Assembly (NCBI RefSeq): GCF_007827275.1
Contig: NZ_VISE01000001.1
Location: forward strand, 3,596,001-3,660,000
DNA from: Gillisia sp. Hel_I_86
GTDB lineage: Bacteria; Bacteroidota; Bacteroidia; Flavobacteriales; Flavobacteriaceae
Reading direction: 5' to 3'
DNA length: 64,000 bases
In this document: positions 41,905 through 51,912 of the stretch, in pieces
How positions within the stretch are numbered: the stretch's first letter is position 1
Layout: every line of letters starts with the position of its first letter
The notes under the pieces: model-generated
The model's database searches: none
Told to the model about the DNA's origin: nothing
Seen by the model: the letters and a program-made list of their open reading frames with translations, nothing else
Position numbers and translations under genes: made by a program

Positions 41905-42811
41905 CTATTTTTCAAGATTATTGGCACTCTGAATAAACACTTGAGTGATAGCAGGTTGCTGCAACTGAATTTCATTCCGAATATTTTCCATCGTATTTTC
42001 AGCAGCCACCAATCCCAGCGAGTCTATTAGATCTATTTCTATTACCCAAAAGAATACTCTCTGGCCCAAAATGCATGGTTTGTGGCAAGGCCCAATCTTG
42101 TACACTTGGATGGTCTTTCATAATCTTTTCTACGGAAGCAATCACCGCAGGACTGGCACTTTCCCCCAACAACAGTCCTTTGCTTTCTTTTGCCAGAAAA
42201 TTGGCAACCACCAATAACAACACTCCAATAGAAACTGAAGCAGCTCCATCCAAATATGGATTTTGAAGTTGTTGCGATAAAAACACCCCTATTAAAGCGA
42301 TACTTAAACCAATAACCGCTGCTGCATCTTCTATGATCACGGCAAACGTGGCGGCATCTTTACTTTGAACGATATTTTTTATTAAGTTCCCCGAAGCCGC
42401 ACGGGATTTATTGAAGGCCTTTAAAGCTAAAAATAAAGCAGTTCCTTCAAAAATCAAAGCTGCGAAAAGTACGGCATAGTTCCATGTTGGATCTTCAATA
42501 ATTTTAGGATCTTGTAAAGCATGGATTCCTTCATAAATTGCAAATCCGCCCCCTAGGGCAAAAATAAGGATACTCACTACAAAACTCCAGAAATAAACCT
42601 CTTTTCCGTAGCCAAAAGGATGCATTTCATCTGGTTCTTGTTTAGAACGTTTTATACCGAGAAGAAGTAAAAGACCATTTCCGGTATCTACCAAAGAGTG
42701 AATTCCCTCTGCCAACATTGCAGAACTCCCGGTAAAAAAAGCAGCAATAAATTTTGCTATTGCAATTAATGTATTTGCGCCGTAGATAGCGATCTTAGAA
42801 TTACCCGCCAT
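41905..42811 (-). pseudogene. Frameshifted cation diffusion facilitator (CDF) transporter
   Basis: From 42811 the frame encodes a CDF transporter: SKIAIYGANTLIAIAKFIAAFFTG; SSAMLAEGIHSLVDTGNGLLLLLG with the metal-site H-S-x-x-D; and later VIIEDAAAVIGLSIAL, the second site. At about 42045-42051 (CCCAAAA on the + strand) the frame jumps after GPESILLG. The original C-terminal domain (IEIDLIDSLGLVAAENTMENI ... QVFIQSANNLEK) continues in the next frame to a TAA at 41905. One extra base explains it. The gene would export Zn2+, Fe2+ or Mn2+ if intact. Confidence 0.82.
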
Positions 42812-43070
42812 AAAGCTTTTTGTTTTAGTGATTGGATTAGCAGCCGGGAAATTACAATAATTAGTGCAGAAGTAGGGAAGGGGTGCTATTTTTCAAACAA
42901 TTTTTAGCAGAATATTTATGGATGCATTTAAAATAACAGCACAACTCGAAGAACAAAATAATTAATACAATTTGTTAAAAAACAGTAGTTTGTGTTGTAT
43001 ATTTATACAAGTCTGGGATTAAAAATTTTTCTTCTAAACTTAAACCTAAAGACTTTAAATTCAAGAAATC

Positions 43071-43898
43071 ATGAAAACACTAGTATGTTTTTTACTGTTC
43101 GTTTGCCTGACTCACATAGGTGTCGCTCAAAAAATGGATAAAGTAAAAGGGGATAAGGACGTTGTTTCCGTTACTAATTCCATAGACGAAGAATTCCATG
43201 TTTTGGAAGTCAACAACAATTTAAAGGTTACCGTGGCACAAAGCAACAAGAACAGTTACGTACTTACCACCGATAAAAACCTGGCAGATGTGGTGAGCTT
43301 TGATGTACACAATGGGGTTTTAAAAATATATACCACCGCTAAAATTACCGGCAGCAAAAAATTGGAGGTCTTTTTAAGTGCCAAAGGAATTTCAGAAATT
43401 ATATTGAACGATGATGCGGAGGTGGAATCTCGAGGAACGCTATCATCAGATATGTTTAGTCTTGTAGGAAAAGAATCTTCTAAATTTGATCTTGATATAA
43501 ATACCAAAAACACGAGTATGATTTTATCCAAAAATTCCGGGGGCAAATTAAAACTGAAGTCTAAAGAGGTAAGTTTTAATCTGGGAGACAGGTCAGATCT
43601 AAAAGGAAAATTGGATGCAGATAACTTAACAGCTCAATTATCCAAGTCGGCGCAATTGGACGTGGATGGAAAAGTGAACACGGCAGTATTTAACTTAAAA
43701 AATTCAGCCGACTTAAAAGCCAAGAAATTGAAAGCGGGTACCGCAAGTTTGAATGCATCCAACAATACAGATATCTATGTGCATGCCACCAAAAATCTAA
43801 TAATTGATGCGGAAGGAAAAAGCAAGGTGTATGTATATGGCAATCCGAAGATTGAGGTAAAAGGTTTAACCGACAGATCCAGAATAATTAAGAAGTAA
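43071..43898 (+). CDS. DUF2807 (GIN/head domain) secreted protein
   Basis: 275 aa with a signal peptide (KTLVCFLLFVCLTHIGVAQ). The mature chain is a right-handed beta-helix-like repeat of short strands (LEVNNNLKVTVAQS; ISEIILNDDAEVESRG; LDADNLTAQLSKSAQLDVDG) typical of DUF2807 'putative auto-transporter adhesin head GIN' proteins. Periplasmic or surface-exposed; often found with envelope-stress genes, but here alone. Function unknown. Confidence 0.85.
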   Translation: MKTLVCFLLFVCLTHIGVAQKMDKVKGDKDVVSVTNSIDEEFHVLEVNNNLKVTVAQSNKNSYVLTTDKNLADVVSFDVHNGVLKIYTTAKITGSKKLEVFLSAKGISEIILNDDAEVESRGTLSSDMFSLVGKESSKFDLDINTKNTSMILSKNSGGKLKLKSKEVSFNLGDRSDLKGKLDADNLTAQLSKSAQLDVDGKVNTAVFNLKNSADLKAKKLKAGTASLNASNNTDIYVHATKNLIIDAEGKSKVYVYGNPKIEVKGLTDRSRIIKK

Positions 43899-44018
43899 AG
43901 TAAGTTTCTATTTCCAAAAATTGCATGGTAAGTGGTGGTTCTTGGGATTAAAGCGGAGTAGCACACCTATTTATTATTAATACCAGAGCTTAGGAATAAA
44001 TCCACTTCCCCAACATTC

Positions 44019-44205
44019 TATTTTACATAATATAAATTATAGGACATTTTACAACAATTAGCGTAATAGCGCTTTTGGGCGATATTTGACATAATTGCAG
44101 ATATAATGTCTTTAGACTTATATCGATAGTAATTATGTCAAGCTAATTGTGGCTTCGTAGTTGTCATTATTATTGTGTATCTATAATTCTCTATTATGTA
44201 AAATA
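44019..44205. repeat. 187-bp near-perfect long hairpin element
   Basis: The left end (TATTTTACATAATATAAA, from 44019) is the complement of the right end (ending TCTATTATGTAAAATA at 44205). Nested inner arms also match: ACAATTAG with CTAATTGT, TTGACATAATT (about 44086-44096) with AATTATGTCAA (44131-44141), and GATATAATGTCT with AGACTTATATC around the centre. The whole sequence can fold as one hairpin. MITE-like; no reading frame. Confidence 0.72.
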
Positions 44206-44341
44206 TCCCAGAAAGTTTTTAGATTTAAAAGAATACTCAATACTTGGTCCCGTAAGATTTTTGCCGCAACAACTTAAAATTTCTCTGTGAGTAAATTTCT
44301 TGGCAGTTGCTCAAATATATCTTCTATTGAAGTTTAGCATG

Positions 44342-44845
44342 TTATTTTTTCAATGGTGAATGGTGCTCATGTACCATCTTCCATCCCTTATCCGTATTAA
44401 CGAACAACAAAGTAATTTGGTCGTTTACCACAACAAGGTCGTCTCCGAATTGGAGATGAAAATCTGAGTGAAAGGTTAAATTAGCGACATCGCCATAAAC
44501 AGCAATTTGTAAATCCTTTGCATCAAACTTTACGACTTCGGTGACAGAACCAAAAACACTGCGTTCATAGGCCTCATTGGCTTCACTACCATTTCTTGGT
44601 TCTCCATTTTTAAATTCGGTAAACTTTGGACCATAGGCGTGAAAGGAAATAAGTTTATCCATATCTCCATCCATAATGCTTTGTGCAATTGCACCAAAGG
44701 TTGCCATTACTTCTTGTTTTGCTTCCGGAAAGGCATCATTTACCAAATCAACTTTTACTTCTTGAAAGTTTTGATCATCTTGCGAGCATTCTGTGGTTAT
44801 AATTCCAAAAACCATAATCAATACTAATGTCAATTTTGTCTTCAT
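44342..44845 (-). CDS. SnoaL/NTF2-like lipoprotein or secreted protein
   Basis: 167 aa from the Met at 44845, which opens a signal sequence (KTKLTLVLIMVFGIITTECS) with a lipobox-like TTEC. A longer frame to 44926 would mask this. The rest (EVMATFGAIAQSIMDGDMDKLISFHAYGPKFTEF, described in parts; VFGSVTEVVKFDAKDL; VNTDKGWKMVHEHHSPL) has the strand/helix pattern and final 'GWK-V-H-H-S' of SnoaL-like domains, expected to bind a small hydrophobic ligand. It is transcribed in the same direction as the AraC gene upstream of it. Confidence 0.8.
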   Translation of the reverse strand: MKTKLTLVLIMVFGIITTECSQDDQNFQEVKVDLVNDAFPEAKQEVMATFGAIAQSIMDGDMDKLISFHAYGPKFTEFKNGEPRNGSEANEAYERSVFGSVTEVVKFDAKDLQIAVYGDVANLTFHSDFHLQFGDDLVVVNDQITLLFVNTDKGWKMVHEHHSPLKK

Positions 44846-44973
44846 AATTTTATATTTAATTGATAGACACCAAAAGTAGGATAGGATATTTCTCTGTAAT
44901 TCCACGTTTAGACCAAATAAATGCATTTTTAGACCAGAAGAAAATTACATGTAGCAATTTGAAAAACAGCTCT

Positions 44974-46065
44974 TTATTTATTCGCTATGAAATTCGATGG
45001 CAGAATGCCATATTTTTTATGGAAACATTTTGAAAAGTAAGCAGGACTATTAAAACCAGTTTGATAACCAATTTCAGAAATATTACAGTTTTGTTTTTCG
45101 AGTAATTCTAAAGCTTTATCTAAGCGATAATCTCTTAAAAATATATTAGGTGATTTACCAACCAAATTCATCATGGTTCTGTACAGTTTAGATTTACTAT
45201 ACCCTAAATTTTCTTCAAAATCATTAACGGTTATTGTAGTTCGCGACCATATGTTTTCGGTGTAGGTCATTAATAGCACCATAAAATCTTCCTCTGTAGT
45301 ATTTAAAACACTAATAGATTGGTGAGTTAACGGCTTATTTTGATTTTCTCCTTCGTAAAGGTCTTTCACTACTGTTGAAATAGAAAAACCGCCTTTGGTA
45401 ACATCGCTTAAATAATCTGCGGTTTTTATAGTATCCTCAAAAATGCTGTCTTTTTCAGTAACAGGAGTGCCAGCACTAATTCCTATTTTAAATTCTAAGT
45501 CTGGTGTAGTAACGCTATGGTATGACTCTTGAATTCTTATCCCACAATGTATAGCATCTGTTACAGAGTCAAAAGACATTAAAAATGTATTTGCTGCTTC
45601 TTTCACAATACGCCCGTTATAATGAGACGTTAAGGTCTTAATAGATGTTGTATAACCTCTAATCGCTGCTTTTAAGGTATTTATTTCGGTAGTTCTTAAG
45701 GTTTTGCTTTTTAATTTAACAACCATAAGCGTTCTAAATGCAGGATCGTTGATAATATTTAAACTAAGGTTTTTAGATTTTTCCGGATCTTCAATACGCC
45801 CTAAAAAAGATTCGACTATGGTACCATTAACCTCAATAATACGAGTGGGAATAGCGCCATGAGCATTTTCATGCAAGTCTATAAGTGCTTGTTTATTTGG
45901 TGCTTCTATTAAACAAAAGGCAGTTTTCCTTTTTTCATCACACCAATAGGTTAGTCCACGACAATCGTATTTGTGCTGAAGATCTAAATCGGCTTGATGC
46001 ATTTCTGCTACATGTACCGATGTAATGCCTTCAGGAAGATCATGTAAATCCAAAAATAATGGCAT
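44974..46065 (-). CDS. Three-domain regulator: DUF4242, nucleotide-cyclase-like, AraC HTH
   Basis: 363 aa. Residues 1-90 resemble DUF4242 (PLFLDLHDLPEGITSVHVAEMHQADLDLQ, described in parts; AHGAIPTRIIEV). Residues 105-250 follow the class III cyclase layout (IVKEAANTFLMSFDSVTDAIHCGIRIQ; FKIGISAGTPVTEKDSIFEDTIKTADYLSDV, each quoted in part) but lack the metal-binding Asp pair and so should be only sensory. Residues 265-363 are an AraC HTH (NISEIGYQTGFNSPAYFSKCFHKKYG). Presumably controls nearby genes such as the SnoaL-like one, but no operator was identified. Confidence 0.8.
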   Translation of the reverse strand: MPLFLDLHDLPEGITSVHVAEMHQADLDLQHKYDCRGLTYWCDEKRKTAFCLIEAPNKQALIDLHENAHGAIPTRIIEVNGTIVESFLGRIEDPEKSKNLSLNIINDPAFRTLMVVKLKSKTLRTTEINTLKAAIRGYTTSIKTLTSHYNGRIVKEAANTFLMSFDSVTDAIHCGIRIQESYHSVTTPDLEFKIGISAGTPVTEKDSIFEDTIKTADYLSDVTKGGFSISTVVKDLYEGENQNKPLTHQSISVLNTTEEDFMVLLMTYTENIWSRTTITVNDFEENLGYSKSKLYRTMMNLVGKSPNIFLRDYRLDKALELLEKQNCNISEIGYQTGFNSPAYFSKCFHKKYGILPSNFIANK

Positions 46066-46275
46066 AGTGTTGATTTTGAGTGTAATTTACGCTATTTTTT
46101 ATGGTTTAAATTCGAAAATAGATTGTTATCAACTTTGTGTTCTTGAGTAATAATTGCATTATTTACTTGTAAATACCATATCTTATTTCCATTCCATACG
46201 CATTCCACTCCCCTTCTGTCGTCTGTTCATATAATAAGTATTGCATTTTAATCTATAATTCCCGAGTATATAAAA

Positions 46276-47469
46276 TTATTTTTTCATAGCTCTCATTTGT
46301 TGAAACAATTCTTTAAATAACCCACGGGCTATCAATACTTTCATTATCTCATTGGTTCCGGCATAAATCCTGGCCACCCTATTATCGGCATACATCCGGG
46401 CAATTGGGTAATCCCACATATACCCATAACCCCCAAATAACTGTAGGCATTCATCTACTACTTTATTGTGCATTTCGGTTGCTGAGTATTTTGCCATGGA
46501 AGCACTCTCAGCAGTTAGTTTATCATCTGATAATAATAGTGTACAACGATCCAAAAAAGCTTGATGCACTTGTAATTGTGTAGCGCTCTCGGCAAGTTTA
46601 AATTGTGTGTTTTGGAATTTTGCAATAGGTTGCTTAAAAGCGGTTCTTGTAGAGGTATATTCAATAGTTTTTTCAATGGCTCCTTCTGCCCCACCAATTG
46701 CATTAAGCGCTACTATTAAACGCTCTCTGGCCAATTCTTTCATCATAATTTTGAAACCTGCCCCCTCTTCTCCCAATAAATTTTCTTTTGGGACTTTTAC
46801 ATTATCGAAAAATAGTTCACAGGTATCCTGGGCTTTCATTCCTATTTTTTTGAAAGGGATTCCCTTTTCAAAACCTTCAGAATCACTTTCCATTATTAAT
46901 AAAGACACGCCTTCTCTCTCTGTTCCTATATTGGTTTTTACTGCTACTATAGACATATCGCTCATACACCCATTTGTGATGAAGGTTTTCTGTCCGCTTA
47001 CCAAATAATAATCTCCTTTGTCTACCGCGGTTGTTGTGATAGCTTGAAGATCACTACCACAGTTTGGCTCCGTCATCCCAAGGGAGGTAATTAGTTGCCC
47101 GGTAGCCATTTTAGGGAGATATTTTTGCTTTTGAGCTTCGGTTCCATACTTTAGGAGATAGGGAGCAATAACATCTGAATGTAATGAAAAACCGGGCCCA
47201 CTCACTCCTTTTTTCGCCAGCTCTTCAATGAATAAGGCGCTAAAGCTGAAATCCAAACCACTTCCACCGTATTTTTCGGGCATATCAATGCACAGCAAAC
47301 CCAATTCTCCGGCACGTTCCCAGATTGCTCGGCTAACCATACCCTCTTTTTCCCATTTATCTTGTTGATCCATAATTTCATTGTTGATGAAATCTTGGAT
47401 CATCTTTTGGGTCATTTTATGTTCTTCCGATGAATATATTTCCCGTTCTAATAAAACATTTTGTAACAT
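46276..47469 (-). CDS. Acyl-CoA dehydrogenase
   Basis: 397 aa, full length. SLGMTEPNCGSDLQAI is the FAD-contacting signature 1, QLFGGYGYMWDYPIARMYADNR is near signature 2 and ends IYAGTNEIMK. In medium-chain enzymes the second motif is YEGT, whose Glu is the catalytic base; here it is YAGT, as in long-chain and isovaleryl-type enzymes that place the base elsewhere. Substrate chain length therefore cannot be set by eye. Single gene with gene-free DNA on both sides. Confidence 0.9.
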   Translation of the reverse strand: MLQNVLLEREIYSSEEHKMTQKMIQDFINNEIMDQQDKWEKEGMVSRAIWERAGELGLLCIDMPEKYGGSGLDFSFSALFIEELAKKGVSGPGFSLHSDVIAPYLLKYGTEAQKQKYLPKMATGQLITSLGMTEPNCGSDLQAITTTAVDKGDYYLVSGQKTFITNGCMSDMSIVAVKTNIGTEREGVSLLIMESDSEGFEKGIPFKKIGMKAQDTCELFFDNVKVPKENLLGEEGAGFKIMMKELARERLIVALNAIGGAEGAIEKTIEYTSTRTAFKQPIAKFQNTQFKLAESATQLQVHQAFLDRCTLLLSDDKLTAESASMAKYSATEMHNKVVDECLQLFGGYGYMWDYPIARMYADNRVARIYAGTNEIMKVLIARGLFKELFQQMRAMKK

Positions 47470-47807
47470 ACCTGATTTTTTGATTTATTGAAGATTATAA
47501 AAAACACAATTCCTTCAAACTTTTAATAGTCTTAGTAATCGCTATAATATATCCTTTGGATATTCCCAAATAGCTGTAAAAACCTAGTTATATAACACTC
47601 TAGTTTCAATGCCTATACAGAAAAATTAATGGGCAAGATGTAATCTGAAAATAACTATTGCCAACCTATTAAAGATAATATTTTAATTCCATTTCGCTCA
47701 CTTCCTCATATATGCACGTTACTTTAAAGAATCGATTAGTTATTGACTGATACATATATAGAAAAGCCGTGAATAGGATTATGTAAGATATCTCAATAGA
47801 TATATTG
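47470..47807. other. Gene-free stretch between acyl-CoA dehydrogenase and FtsX-like genes
   Basis: A/T-rich; no reading frame, repeat or hairpin stood out. Confidence 0.5.
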
Positions 47808-50351
47808 CTAAACCGTTTTTCTAAGCACTTCCAAAGGCGAACTCTTCAAAACTTCGTGAATATTGCTCAAGCCAATTCCTAAGACCAACAACGAAATCCC
47901 TGGTATAAAGATCAAAAATGGGATTACAGAGGGCACAAAAGGTTCTTTAAAAACAAATAGTGCCAATAAAAAACTACTAACAAGCGCCAATAGAATTCCA
48001 ACCAAACTGCCTAAAATCCCTAAAAAGAGATATTCCAGTGCGGTGATTGTTAGTATTTGTTTATTCTTTGCGCCCAAAGTCCGCAACAATACGCTTTCCT
48101 TGATTCGCTGGTATTTACTGGTGCGCACAGATCCTATTAAAACGATAATTCCTGTGAGAATGCTGAAAAATGCCATAAAGTTGATAATCCATGATATCTT
48201 GTCGAGTATGTCTTCTACTACGGTATACACCTGTCTCAAATCGATAATAGACACATTGGGAAATTTGCTCACCAAATCGCGTTGCAATCTGGCTGAACGT
48301 TCCTCTGTTGCCGCATAAGCTGTCAATACGTTAAACTGTGGCGCGTTTTCCAAAACTCCTTCTGGAAATACAATCGAGAAATTGAGTTGCAAATTGGCCC
48401 AATCCACTTTTCGAATGCTTTTCACACGGGTTTTCATAAGCACTCCTTGTACATTGAAAACGATGGAATCACCTATGTTCACATTTGCATCTTCTGCAAG
48501 ATTATCTGAAATAGAGATTTGAACAAGATCATTCTTATTTTGCAAGGCTACCCACTCCCCTTCCACTACTTCTTCAGAATCTATAAGTTCACTGCGGTAC
48601 GTGGTCCTAAATTCATGATTCAAAATCCAAGCTTTTATTTGGGCTGTACTATCGGTTCGCAATTTGTTTACCAGTTCATTTTTTATACTGTGAATGCGCA
48701 TGGTAACCAGCGGAATGTTATCTATTACAGGTAAATCGTGTGCCTCAAAAGTTTTGACCACATCATTTACCTGATCTGGCTGCACATCTAAGGTGATCAG
48801 GTTCGCACTTTCCAAGGTTTGACCTAATTCTGTTTTGTCCAATAAGATATCCTTGGTAAAATATAAAGTACTAATCAAAAATGTTCCCAAACCAATGGCT
48901 ACGAGCAGTACGACCGTTTGATTGTTGGGTCGGAATAGATTAAGTAAACTTTGTCGTGTTGTAAAACGCGCTCCTTTGGGAAAATAGTTTTTAACGACCT
49001 TCATGGTAAGGATAGCGATACCTGCCAACACACCGAAAGTTGCAAGAACTCCGCCAATAAAAGCCAGCGCAAACAGCCAGTCTTTGAGCAACCAAAAGGA
49101 AAAGCCATATAAGAACAATATAATCACCGCAATGGCCACAACTCGAGCCTTTTTTGATTCTTCTGAGATAGTACCGCTAACGCGTAAAACCTCCAAGGGA
49201 GAAACATACCATGTGCGCAATAAAGGTAACAGTGCAAATAAAACCGACATGACCAATCCCAGAATTACACCCATGATCAATGGCTGTGCCGTGATATTGA
49301 TGGTGAGATCAAAGGGTAAGAATTCTTTTAATATAAGGGGGAATAGCTCTTGAAGACCAATGCCTATTGCCGTTCCCATAATTCCTCCTATAATTCCTAT
49401 TCCTGAGATCTGTATCAAGAAAATCAAAAAACTTTGTTTTCTGGAAGCTCCCATACATTTTAATACGGCGATAGCTTTAATTTTTTCCTTGATATAAATA
49501 TTCACAGAACTGGCAATTCCCACACAACCCAGTAATAGGGCAATGAATGCGGTTAGATTTAAAAAGGAACCTACATTTTCATAACGTCGCCCCAACCGGC
49601 GGCTCGTGCTGGTATGGGTATCAAGATCTGCGTCTTCTGATTCTAGTAGTGGTTCCAGAAGCTTTTCTAAGGCTTCTAGATCTACCTCTGGTTGATGGTA
49701 AAAAAACTGATATTCCTTACGGCTCCCAAACTGTAACAATTCGGTTTCGTCAATATATCGATACGGAATTATAACTAGCGGTGCTACCGAAGTTGAAAGC
49801 GCTGTGTTCCCAGGAATCGCTTGTAAAGCACCAGCAATTGGTAATGTGAGTTCCCCTATTTTAATAGAATCTCCAGGATTTATTTTATACTGCAACATTA
49901 AAGTGGCATCTACCAGAGCTCCTCCAGATTCTTGATAAATAGTTGCCGCCTCAACAGGTTGTGTTTCAAGGATGCCATAAAAGGGAAAATCCCCTTGTAA
50001 TCCACGTACGCGAACTAACTTTGTACCGTCATTTTTGGGAAAGGCGATCATCGATACAAAATTCACTTCTGATGCATCGGGCTGTAATGAATCTATAATC
50101 GCTTGAGCTCGCTCAGTGGGAAGCTGTTTGCTATCTATAATAAAATCGGCACCCATGAGGGATTTGGACTGCCGCTGAATATTATCTTTAAGGGTCTGAC
50201 TGAATAGCTGGATGGAAACCACCGCAGCAATCCCTAGAATAATGGAAGCCATAAAAAGCAACAAGCGCACCCTACTTGCTTTTGCATCCCGCCATGCCAT
50301 TTTAAAAAGCCAAGGGACATTTAATTTTGATTTTAATCTCGTAGTGCTCAA
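47808..50351 (-). CDS. FtsX-like ABC permease (YbbP type)
   Basis: 847 aa. An N-terminal helix (RVRLLLFMASIILGIAAVVS) and a large periplasmic domain, then a bundle of three helices (FLNLTAFIALLLGCVGIASS; FLIFLIQISGIGIIGGIMGT), a central part, a second periplasmic domain and a final three-helix FtsX domain (INFMAFFSILTGIIVLIGSV; YLFLGILGSLVGILLALVSS). That double-FtsX layout of about 10 helices is that of YbbP. It overlaps the ATPase gene by 4 bp. Together with the divergent TesA-like gene it reproduces the ybbA-ybbP/tesA arrangement of E. coli. Substrate unknown, perhaps lipids or lipoproteins. Confidence 0.87.
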   Translation of the reverse strand: MSTTRLKSKLNVPWLFKMAWRDAKASRVRLLLFMASIILGIAAVVSIQLFSQTLKDNIQRQSKSLMGADFIIDSKQLPTERAQAIIDSLQPDASEVNFVSMIAFPKNDGTKLVRVRGLQGDFPFYGILETQPVEAATIYQESGGALVDATLMLQYKINPGDSIKIGELTLPIAGALQAIPGNTALSTSVAPLVIIPYRYIDETELLQFGSRKEYQFFYHQPEVDLEALEKLLEPLLESEDADLDTHTSTSRRLGRRYENVGSFLNLTAFIALLLGCVGIASSVNIYIKEKIKAIAVLKCMGASRKQSFLIFLIQISGIGIIGGIMGTAIGIGLQELFPLILKEFLPFDLTINITAQPLIMGVILGLVMSVLFALLPLLRTWYVSPLEVLRVSGTISEESKKARVVAIAVIILFLYGFSFWLLKDWLFALAFIGGVLATFGVLAGIAILTMKVVKNYFPKGARFTTRQSLLNLFRPNNQTVVLLVAIGLGTFLISTLYFTKDILLDKTELGQTLESANLITLDVQPDQVNDVVKTFEAHDLPVIDNIPLVTMRIHSIKNELVNKLRTDSTAQIKAWILNHEFRTTYRSELIDSEEVVEGEWVALQNKNDLVQISISDNLAEDANVNIGDSIVFNVQGVLMKTRVKSIRKVDWANLQLNFSIVFPEGVLENAPQFNVLTAYAATEERSARLQRDLVSKFPNVSIIDLRQVYTVVEDILDKISWIINFMAFFSILTGIIVLIGSVRTSKYQRIKESVLLRTLGAKNKQILTITALEYLFLGILGSLVGILLALVSSFLLALFVFKEPFVPSVIPFLIFIPGISLLVLGIGLSNIHEVLKSSPLEVLRKTV

Positions 50352-51037
50352 AAGTTTGCTGTTGTTTCGTTAGTCAAGATCTGGCCACCTTTTAATTTTA
50401 AGATTTGCTGTGTTCTTGCCGCTAGATCAAGATCGTGGGAAATAATTACCAAGGTAGTTCCTGCGTCTTTATTAAGATCAAAAAGCAGCTGAATCACTTT
50501 CTCACCAGTTTCCTCGTCTAGATTTCCCGTAGGTTCATCTGCAAATAAAATAGAAGGTCGGTTAGAGAAAGCTCTCGCCAGTGCCACTCGCTGCTGCTCG
50601 CCTCCAGATAACTGTGATGGATAATGGTGAATGCGATCTCCTAAACCAACTTTTTCCAATAATTCCTTGGCCCTACTCGCTGCATCTTTCGCTCCTTGTA
50701 GTTCCAGAGGAACGCTTACATTTTCAATGGCGGTAAGAGTTGGAAGCAATTGAAAATTTTGGAAAATGAAACCAACCTCCTCGTTTCGGAGTTGTGCGCG
50801 TTCATCTTCATTTAAGGTATTCAAATTATAACCACATAATTCCACCGTTCCTGCATTGGGTTCATCCAAGCCCGCACATAATCCCAATAAAGTAGTTTTA
50901 CCACTTCCCGAGGGACCCACTATAGAAAATGTTTGTCCTTTTTCAACTTCAAAGGATATATTTTGAAGAACCGTTAATTGCTTGGAGCCGCTCGTGTATC
51001 TTTTTTCCAGCCCGTTAATCTTTAATATCTTTGACAT
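50348..51037 (-). CDS. ABC transporter ATP-binding protein (YbbA/LolD type)
   Basis: 229 aa. Walker [15 protein letters not shown]-loop [14 protein letters not shown], signature [15 protein letters not shown], Walker [18 protein letters not shown]-loop [10 protein letters not shown]. Typical MacB/LolD-group ATPase that powers the FtsX-like permease next to it. Divergent from the esterase gene, 27 bp apart. Confidence 0.93.
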   Translation of the reverse strand: MSKILKINGLEKRYTSGSKQLTVLQNISFEVEKGQTFSIVGPSGSGKTTLLGLCAGLDEPNAGTVELCGYNLNTLNEDERAQLRNEEVGFIFQNFQLLPTLTAIENVSVPLELQGAKDAASRAKELLEKVGLGDRIHHYPSQLSGGEQQRVALARAFSNRPSILFADEPTGNLDEETGEKVIQLLFDLNKDAGTTLVIISHDLDLAARTQQILKLKGGQILTNETTANF

Positions 51038-51064
51038 CTAATTTTTGTAATAATTATTGAACTC

Positions 51065-51817
51065 ATGCTGAAGTCTAAAACTACACAAACGCTTTTGAAC
51101 ATCGCAATTTCCAATCGTCGAAACCTCTTAAAGTTTTGTTATTTCCTTATGGCATTGGTGGTGATTTCCTGTGGCAATGAAACAAATTCAAAGGCAAAGG
51201 TAGAAAAGAATGAAGCGCCCACCACTAAAAATGAAACTCCTGAAACCACTTCCAAAAAGACCATCCTTTTTTTTGGGGACAGCATCACCGCAGGCTATGG
51301 TCTAGATGATACGAACGATGCTTTTCCCGGGGTGATCCAGGCTAAGATAGATTCTTTAGGATTGGATTATGAAGTTATAAATTCTGGATTGAGCGGTGAA
51401 ACCACTGCTGGCGGTAAAAGCAGAATACAGTGGGTCCTCAATCAAAATATAGATATTTTCGTGTTGGAGCTGGGCGCAAATGATGGATTGCGTGGTGTGG
51501 CTTTATCTGAAACCAGCGCTAATTTGCAAGCAATTATTGATGCAGTACAAGCAAAAAACCCAAATACAATAATTGTTTTGGCAGGGATGCAATTGCCACC
51601 AAATATGGGACAAGATTATACTTCAGAATTCAAAGCTGTTTTTACTGATCTAGCCGAAAAAAATAAGCTTGCTTTTATACCTTTTATTTTAGAAGATGTG
51701 GGCGGAATTAAGGAATTAAATCAGAATGACGGAATTCATCCTACTGTGGAAGGTCACAAGATCGTTGCTGAAAATGTTTGGGAAGTTCTTTCTACCGTTA
51801 TTAAATCTGAATCATAA
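51065..51817 (+). CDS. GDSL/SGNH-family esterase (TesA-like lipoprotein)
   Basis: 250 aa. Block I ILFFGDSITAGYGLDDTND has the catalytic Ser, block III LELGANDGLRG the Gly/Asn oxyanion residues, block V NDGIHPTVEGH the Asp and His. The start carries a lipobox (MALVVISCGN) after a short leader, so it is probably a lipoprotein. It would hydrolyse lysophospholipids or acyl esters. Its place opposite the ABC pair is conserved with E. coli tesA/ybbAP. Confidence 0.9.
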   Translation: MLKSKTTQTLLNIAISNRRNLLKFCYFLMALVVISCGNETNSKAKVEKNEAPTTKNETPETTSKKTILFFGDSITAGYGLDDTNDAFPGVIQAKIDSLGLDYEVINSGLSGETTAGGKSRIQWVLNQNIDIFVLELGANDGLRGVALSETSANLQAIIDAVQAKNPNTIIVLAGMQLPPNMGQDYTSEFKAVFTDLAEKNKLAFIPFILEDVGGIKELNQNDGIHPTVEGHKIVAENVWEVLSTVIKSES

Positions 51818-51912
51818 AACCATTATAGTTTCGAGGCTGATTTTGAAAGTGCATCAGTTGATTAGGAACTCGTTAAATTTCTTAAATAACTGAGGCCTTT
51901 TATCGAGAACAA

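Noticed and set aside
44342-44926. Start at 44926 for the SnoaL-like gene
   Set aside because: The extra 27 residues precede a clear signal peptide starting at 44845.
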